A stretch of DNA of 64,000 nt from an uncultured Ruminococcus sp. (lineage in GTDB: Bacteria > Bacillota > Clostridia > Lachnospirales > Lachnospiraceae), in contig CAKRLG010000003.1 of NCBI GenBank assembly GCA_934359255.1, positions 152,652 to 216,651 of the forward strand. The letters run 5' to 3'. A model generated the notes under the pieces. It was not told where the DNA came from. It made no database searches and worked only from the letters and a program-made list of their open reading frames with translations. Position 1 is the stretch's first letter, and each line of letters begins with the position of its first letter. A program made the position numbers and the translations under genes. Of this stretch, positions 60,001-64,000 are shown in pieces.

Positions 60001-63000
60001 TTGCACCCAAACGCACATCAATCTCAGACGCATCTAAGTCCTTCGGCTGTGCTTTCTGCAAGGCTTCCACATTGATGTGGAAGGAAGAATCCCTGTCTGC
60101 CGCCATCTGTGCGACACGCAGCTTGCTTCTTACATCACCGGAAAGGTACTCGTCGGCAGTCTGCCATCCAACCTCCACCTCATCGGGAGCCATCGGGTCT
60201 TTGAAGATCACCCCTCGAAGCTCTGCCTGAATCGCATCGTATTCTTCGGGTGTTCCAAGCAGCTGTGCCATAAACGGCAGATCCACCTTACCACGCTCAC
60301 CGATGGAGATTGCCAGAGCTTCAGACGGCGTATCCACGCTCGTCACTCTGCGTTCCGGCTTGATGGTTCTCTTGGTGAACATATCCGCCTTGCTTTTCAG
60401 ATTGCCGTCCTCATCCACATTTTCCAGAGAACACAGAAGATAGTAGGAGGAATCGTCAGCAAAAGCCTGACCGTTGGCTCGATTATTGATAAGCCCGTTC
60501 TTTGCGGCAAACGCATCGTAGGCATCATTCAGTTCTGCCTGCTTCTGAGCAATCATTTCATCCGGGTAATCCTCAAGCTGATATTCGATCAGCTCGTTGA
60601 CGATACCACGAAGTTCCACCATGCCCATCACACGGTCTTTGGCTTTCTCGTTCAGGTCTACACGGCGCATCAGGGAGTTTTCACGGAAGTACACATCACC
60701 GGCCACCACGGTATAAGAGAAATTCTTTACATCCGGGGTTGCAGGAATGGTTTCGATTTCCTTACCCTTGTCAGCTTCGGGAAGCTCCACCGCCTGATAG
60801 GTTCCTTGGATATGGGAAACCGCTTCTTTCAGAAGTTCGGACAGTTCCATGCCCTCAATCGGACGCACCGTAATGTCCATACCGTAGGCGGTACTTTCTT
60901 CCACCGTATCGCCCAAAACCATTTCAGGATGAGCGACAAAGTAGCTGTTCATGGTGTGTCCTTCTTCGGTGCGGTCAAGATTTACCCATTCCGGAACGAT
61001 GTCAATCGGGTGGTCACGCTTTTGCAGGAACAGGATGTCGGACACGACTTCCGTGCCTGCGTTTTTCTTAAAGGCATCGTTTGGCAGACGGATTGCACCA
61101 AGCAGTTCCGCCCTCTGCGCCATATATCGCCTTGCGTCAGAGTTCTTGGAATCCATGGTGTAACGGCTTGTCACAAAAGCGACCACACCACCGGGGCGAA
61201 CCTGATCCAAAGCCTTGGCAAAGAAATAGTTGTGGATGGAGAATCCCAGCTTGTCATAAGGCTTATCGGACACTTTGTAGTTGCCGAAAGGAACATTGCC
61301 CACAGCCAGATCATAGAAGTCTCGGCGGTCTGTCGTTTCAAAGCCAGCCACCTTGATTTCAGCATTGGGATAGAGCTTCTGAGCAATTCTGCCAGTGATG
61401 GAATCCAGTTCCACACCATACAAACGGCTGCTCTGCATTTCAGGAGGGAGCATACCAAAGAAGTTGCCGATACCCATAGCAGGCTCCAGAATATTTCCCG
61501 TTTCAAAGCCCATCTGTCCAACCGCATCGTAGATGGAGCGAATGACCGTAGGACTGGTGTAATGTGCGTTCAGGGTGGAAGCTCTTGCCGCAGCATATTC
61601 GTCCTCGGAAAGCAGGTTTTTCAGTGTCTGATACTCCTGCGCCCAATTTCCCTTGTCCGGGTCAAAGGCATCTGCCAGACCGCCCCAACCGACATAATTC
61701 GACAAAATCTCCTGTTCTTCGGAAGTAGCGTTCCTGTTCTCGCTTTCCAGTTTGAACAGGGTTTCAATGGCTGCGATGTTTCTTGCGAATTTCTGCTTCG
61801 GTCCACCTTCACCGATGTTGTCATCTGTGATGTGGAAGTTCACCGCAGGAACGGGAGGAATTTCTCTGGTAGTGATAGACTGCTCAAGCTGAGCGATAAT
61901 GTCCATAACTTCGGCATTCTGCCATCCGTCCACCTTGGCATAGTCCTGAATGATAGTATCTCTGCCATCCACGCACTGTATGAAGTCCAGACTCCCCGGC
62001 AGATCTCTGGTATTCATTGCACCCAGGGCTTTTCTCTGCGTGTCAGGAAGTGCATAGTAGGCTCGCAGGGCATCATCAAAGGAACTGTATTCCTTGATGT
62101 CCAGCGCACCCCGCTTCTGAATATCCTCGGCAACATAAAAATGGTCGATGAAATGTTCCGGCTCCTGCTGTTCGGGTTCAGCACTGGCTCTGACCTGTGC
62201 GTGTGCCTTTTCGTCAGGGTAGTCCCCATAGATACGGACACACTTATGCTCCTGTTGATCGTAAACGGCAGCACCATCGTACTTGAATCCGTCATCCTCC
62301 ATGGTTCCGTCCACATAGCCCTGGGCAGCTTTTTCCGCTTCCTCCAAAGTGTAGTAGTCCAGCTTATCATCGAAGCCGTTTTCAAAGTGATGATAGGCAG
62401 CGACCAAATAGCGGCGCTCCTGTTCTGTTTCAGGGATAATTTCGCTCGGATGTTCCTCCGCAACCGTCCTTAACGCAGTGTTTCTTTCGTCCTGAGAGAG
62501 CATACGCTCGAAATTCTCACGATTCTCGGCACGGAAGATCGGATAGACAAGGGAAGGGTCACGCAGCTGAACCTCTCTGTCCGTAATCTGCTCCACACGG
62601 AAAGCCGTATCGTCCAGATATACCGTGTCACCGACCTGATAGTTCCATGTTGGTTCTTCGAAAACAGGGGCTTCCACAACTTCGTCAGGCTCGGTTGCAG
62701 GTGTTTCAGGCTGAACTGAGTCCATCGCAGCTACTGACTGACGAACTTCCTCCAAATAGTCATTGGCAAGCCATTCGTCCGTAAAGTATTCCGTAACGCC
62801 TTCCGGGTCTACATAGTAGTCATCGGTCTGATTATCCCAGATTGCATACTCGCCATCCTCGGTATCAATTACTGCGAAACGGTCATAAACATCTTCCAAC
62901 GGATCAGTTTTAGCTTCTTCGATAGCCTGTCGTTCCGCTTCTTCCTCTGGGCTGAGGTAGCGTCCCTTTCGCATCAGACCGTCGATTCTCTGCACCACCT

Positions 63001-64000
63001 GCGCCCAGGACATCTGCAATTTATCGCAGCCGCTCTTGGTGTACGCAACACCCTTGGCATCGTGATCCTGACCGCTGTGCGTTGCGCCGGAGCAGGCATG
63101 GGAATGGCCACCGGTTCCGTATTCATGCTTCAAGAAATCCATCTTTTCTTTGGCAGAATGATTCTCCTGCCAGTAGTTATAAATACGGGCTTTGCCACCG
63201 GAAAAACCACTTCCACGGGTCAAGTCTGCATTGACTTCATCATCCGTAATGAACTGGCGGACAAGGGGCATCTGCATCATATCGGTCTGATACTCACGCA
63301 AAGGCAGATTCAGCTCATACAGCTGTTTCTGAATGAGATTCAGCTTGTGATAGTGAAAGCGAAGCAGATCTGGATTTTCCGCAAGGGCTTTTCTAAATTC
63401 CGAATACTGCTGCACCAAGGTTGCATGGAAACGAGGGTCATCCAACTTTTCACCCAAGTCTGCGGTTTCATCAGGAAACCCACGAAACGGTTCCTGATGG
63501 AGAATTGCCAGATAGCTACCGGTACGGGCTTCTTCACTCAAATCGTGATAAAGATGCCACAGGGATTCAGCCAGCTTCTGACGCTCATATCCGGGAGCTT
63601 CTACCAGTTCCACATTGGTTGCGAACCGACCATTTTCAAGCAGTTCTCCAATACGCTCTGCAACCGTTTCCCAAGAAACGATCTGCGCTCTGGGGCTGTC
63701 AATGGCAGAGGAACCTTTGGCAAGGTGGATACCGTCCTCGGCATACCACGCACAGATATTCCCGCTATCTTCTTTCAGACCATAGCCGCCGTGATAGACC
63801 TGCTTTAAGGTCTGAACGATTTCTTCCAACGGCTTCTGCTTCATATATTCCAGTGCTACGACTTTTCGAGCTTCATCAGTATTGCTGCCAAGCAAAAGGA
63901 AATGGTCGATTTCTTCCTGGGCAAAAGAAAAAGCAGAGGGCGTAAAGCTCTCTGCTCGGTCGATAAAACTGATTTGTTCATTTTCGGAGAGGAAAAGGTT
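57020..64000 (-). CDS. Giant SNF2-helicase/N6-adenine methylase protein (5' end outside window)
   Basis: At least 2,326 residues are encoded; the frame runs through the right edge without a start, so the protein is longer. It has a long N-terminal region of repeated small domains, then an N6-methylase part (HYTSPTVIRSIYDAVGQMGF, LEPAMGIGNFFGML, and DLAVGNVPFGNYK in the place of NPPY), and an SNF2-like helicase: LLAHEVGAGKTFEMAASAM, LFVDESHAFKN, FATGTPVSNSMTELY, and RNGRIIRQGNRNKEVQVYQY. This architecture is a hallmark of Tn1549/CTn-type conjugative elements and is thought to protect or process transferred DNA. The DPPY-like Pro-Phe is unusual. It overlaps mobC by one base. Confidence 0.92.
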   Translation of the reverse strand, partial: NLFLSENEQISFIDRAESFTPSAFSFAQEEIDHFLLLGSNTDEARKVVALEYMKQKPLEEIVQTLKQVYHGGYGLKEDSGNICAWYAEDGIHLAKGSSAIDSPRAQIVSWETVAERIGELLENGRFATNVELVEAPGYERQKLAESLWHLYHDLSEEARTGSYLAILHQEPFRGFPDETADLGEKLDDPRFHATLVQQYSEFRKALAENPDLLRFHYHKLNLIQKQLYELNLPLREYQTDMMQMPLVRQFITDDEVNADLTRGSGFSGGKARIYNYWQENHSAKEKMDFLKHEYGTGGHSHACSGATHSGQDHDAKGVAYTKSGCDKLQMSWAQVVQRIDGLMRKGRYLSPEEEAERQAIEEAKTDPLEDVYDRFAVIDTEDGEYAIWDNQTDDYYVDPEGVTEYFTDEWLANDYLEEVRQSVAAMDSVQPETPATEPDEVVEAPVFEEPTWNYQVGDTVYLDDTAFRVEQITDREVQLRDPSLVYPIFRAENRENFERMLSQDERNTALRTVAEEHPSEIIPETEQERRYLVAAYHHFENGFDDKLDYYTLEEAEKAAQGYVDGTMEDDGFKYDGAAVYDQQEHKCVRIYGDYPDEKAHAQVRASAEPEQQEPEHFIDHFYVAEDIQKRGALDIKEYSSFDDALRAYYALPDTQRKALGAMNTRDLPGSLDFIQCVDGRDTIIQDYAKVDGWQNAEVMDIIAQLEQSITTREIPPVPAVNFHITDDNIGEGGPKQKFARNIAAIETLFKLESENRNATSEEQEILSNYVGWGGLADAFDPDKGNWAQEYQTLKNLLSEDEYAAARASTLNAHYTSPTVIRSIYDAVGQMGFETGNILEPAMGIGNFFGMLPPEMQSSRLYGVELDSITGRIAQKLYPNAEIKVAGFETTDRRDFYDLAVGNVPFGNYKVSDKPYDKLGFSIHNYFFAKALDQVRPGGVVAFVTSRYTMDSKNSDARRYMAQRAELLGAIRLPNDAFKKNAGTEVVSDILFLQKRDHPIDIVPEWVNLDRTEEGHTMNSYFVAHPEMVLGDTVEESTAYGMDITVRPIEGMELSELLKEAVSHIQGTYQAVELPEADKGKEIETIPATPDVKNFSYTVVAGDVYFRENSLMRRVDLNEKAKDRVMGMVELRGIVNELIEYQLEDYPDEMIAQKQAELNDAYDAFAAKNGLINNRANGQAFADDSSYYLLCSLENVDEDGNLKSKADMFTKRTIKPERRVTSVDTPSEALAISIGERGKVDLPFMAQLLGTPEEYDAIQAELRGVIFKDPMAPDEVEVGWQTADEYLSGDVRSKLRVAQMAADRDSSFHINVEALQKAQPKDLDASEIDVRLGATWIDADYIQQFMEETFETPYYLRRSIEVKFSELTAEWRINGKSSPNYNDVAAYVTYGTERANAYRILEETLNLKDIRIYDTIEDADGKQKRVLNKKETTLAQQKQQAIKDAFRDWIWRDPHRRETLSTKYNELFNSTRPREYDGSHIRFGGMNPDITLREHQRNAIAHVLYGGNTLLAHEVGAGKTFEMAASAMESKRLGLSQKSLFVVPNHLTLQWANEFLHLYPSAKLLVATKKDFETANRKKFCARIATGDYDAVIIGHSQFEKIPLSAERQERQLREQIDEIEGAIAELKWQRGENFTIKQMEKTRKSLEARLDKLLAADKKDDVITFEQLGVDRLFVDESHAFKNLFLYTKMRNVAGLSTSEAQKSSDMFMKCRYMDELTGGRGVIFATGTPVSNSMTELYTVMRYLQYSTLQQKNLTHFDSWASTFGETTTAIELAPEGTGYRARTRFAKFFNLPELMNMFKEVADIKTSDQLHLPVPEAKFETVVVQPSEYQKDMVASLSERAADVHAGIVDPSVDNMLKITSDGRKLGLDQRLMNPLLPDDPDSKLNACVGNILRIWQDGQADKLTQLVFCDLSTPKNDGTFNVYDDVKTKLIANGVPAEEVAFIHDADTEAKKKDLFAKVRTGQVRVLLGSTQKMGAGTNVQDKLVAVHHLDVGWRPSDMTQRNGRIIRQGNRNKEVQVYQYVTEGTFDAYLYQTLENKQKFISQIMTSKSPVRSCDDVDEQALSYAEIKALCAGNPLIKEKMDLDIDVARLKVLKADHQSQQYRMEDKLLKYFPAEIEKQTSYIHGFEADIKTVEAHPQIAEGFCGMEIMGKAYTEKADAGEILLAACKDTKSADPVPLGSYRGFQMELSFDSFRNEFDVTLKGAVSHRVALGTDARGNITRLDNALAGIPERLERANEQLNNLYNQQEAAKAEVGKPFPQEAELTAKSQRLAELDAALNMEDSAENRDGRSESERPSVLADLKSKAEHIPPAKYSEPREEVL

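Larger units (their letters stand above)
26447..64000. mobile_element. Integrative mobilisable or conjugative element, right end beyond window
   Basis: The element begins at the spoVT junction and continues past the right edge, so it is at least 37.5 kb. It carries three large serine recombinases next to the end, an ImmR/ImmA-like regulatory pair, a tyrosine integrase, a MOBP-type relaxase, a MobC-like protein and a giant helicase/methylase of the kind seen in Tn1549/CTn-type conjugative elements. Cargo comprises a ubiquitin-like/type VII-like operon and a RiPP cluster. Type IV secretion genes are not in the window but may lie further right. The presence of both serine and tyrosine recombinases suggests a composite built by nested insertions. 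Confidence 0.85.

Noticed and set aside
60077..62473. A 798-codon open frame on the plus strand inside the helicase/methylase gene
   Set aside because: It is fully antisense to a gene with clear domain motifs, shows no recognisable domain itself and no ribosome site.
1..64000. CRISPR arrays, tRNA and rRNA genes
   Set aside because: No regularly spaced repeats, cloverleaf-like or rRNA-like sequence was seen on reading both strands.

Overview
The window looks like the chromosome of a spore-forming, low-to-mid GC gut Firmicute of the Lachnospiraceae type. Evidence for this is spoVG and spoVT, the glgC-glgD pair, asnS, a DnaD-DnaI primosome operon, and protein wording typical of clostridial commensals. 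This is a family-level inference only.

Bases 1 to about 26,447 are core chromosome: a pseudouridine synthase, an orphan substrate-binding lipoprotein, a DUF3786 protein, a GNAT enzyme, an isochorismatase-like hydrolase, a SAM methyltransferase with a membrane-anchored partner, asnS, a degenerate SbcD/Mre11-like protein carrying membrane and coiled-coil segments, nfo, the dnaD-dnaI-prs operon, murC, glgC-glgD, spoVG, an RsmF-type rRNA methyltransferase, a coiled-coil 3D-domain wall protein, a VanY-type peptidase and spoVT. Two copies of a 132-base repeat (13126-13257 and 17275-17406) sit inside long hairpins whose outer arms differ between copies but are self-complementary in each. A cluster of DnaA boxes lies upstream of the primosome operon.

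From about 26,447 to the right edge (and beyond) lies an integrative mobile element inserted in the 5' end of spoVT, which removes its first ~10 codons. Its left end holds three tandem, tightly coupled large serine recombinases, then a regulatory block: MazF-like toxin, Cro/CI regulators, an ImmR/ImmA-like repressor-protease pair with an operator array, and a tyrosine integrase. Its right part carries transfer genes: a MOBP-type relaxase, a MobC-like protein and a >2,300-residue SNF2-helicase/N6-methylase polypeptide that runs off the window.

The cargo between them is the most interesting part. One operon (about 37.7-50.5 kb, closed by a strong terminator) combines ubiquitin-conjugation-like parts (E2-like protein, JAMM/JAB peptidase with intact metal ligands, ThiF/E1-like adenylyltransferase) with type VII secretion-like parts (FtsK/EssC-like ATPase, two small WXG100-like helical proteins, small membrane proteins). 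It also has a zinc-ribbon coiled-coil protein, an HExxH metallopeptidase apparently reached by frameshifting on an A9 run, two Sel1-repeat proteins and a last gene with highly-expressed-type codon usage. No obvious ubiquitin-like modifier is encoded. Directly after it is a compact RiPP cluster: a PqqD-like protein, a radical SAM/SPASM enzyme and a 40-residue precursor peptide rich in Cys and His. Small cargo genes (XRE regulator, SLOG-like protein, anchored protein, GNAT) follow.
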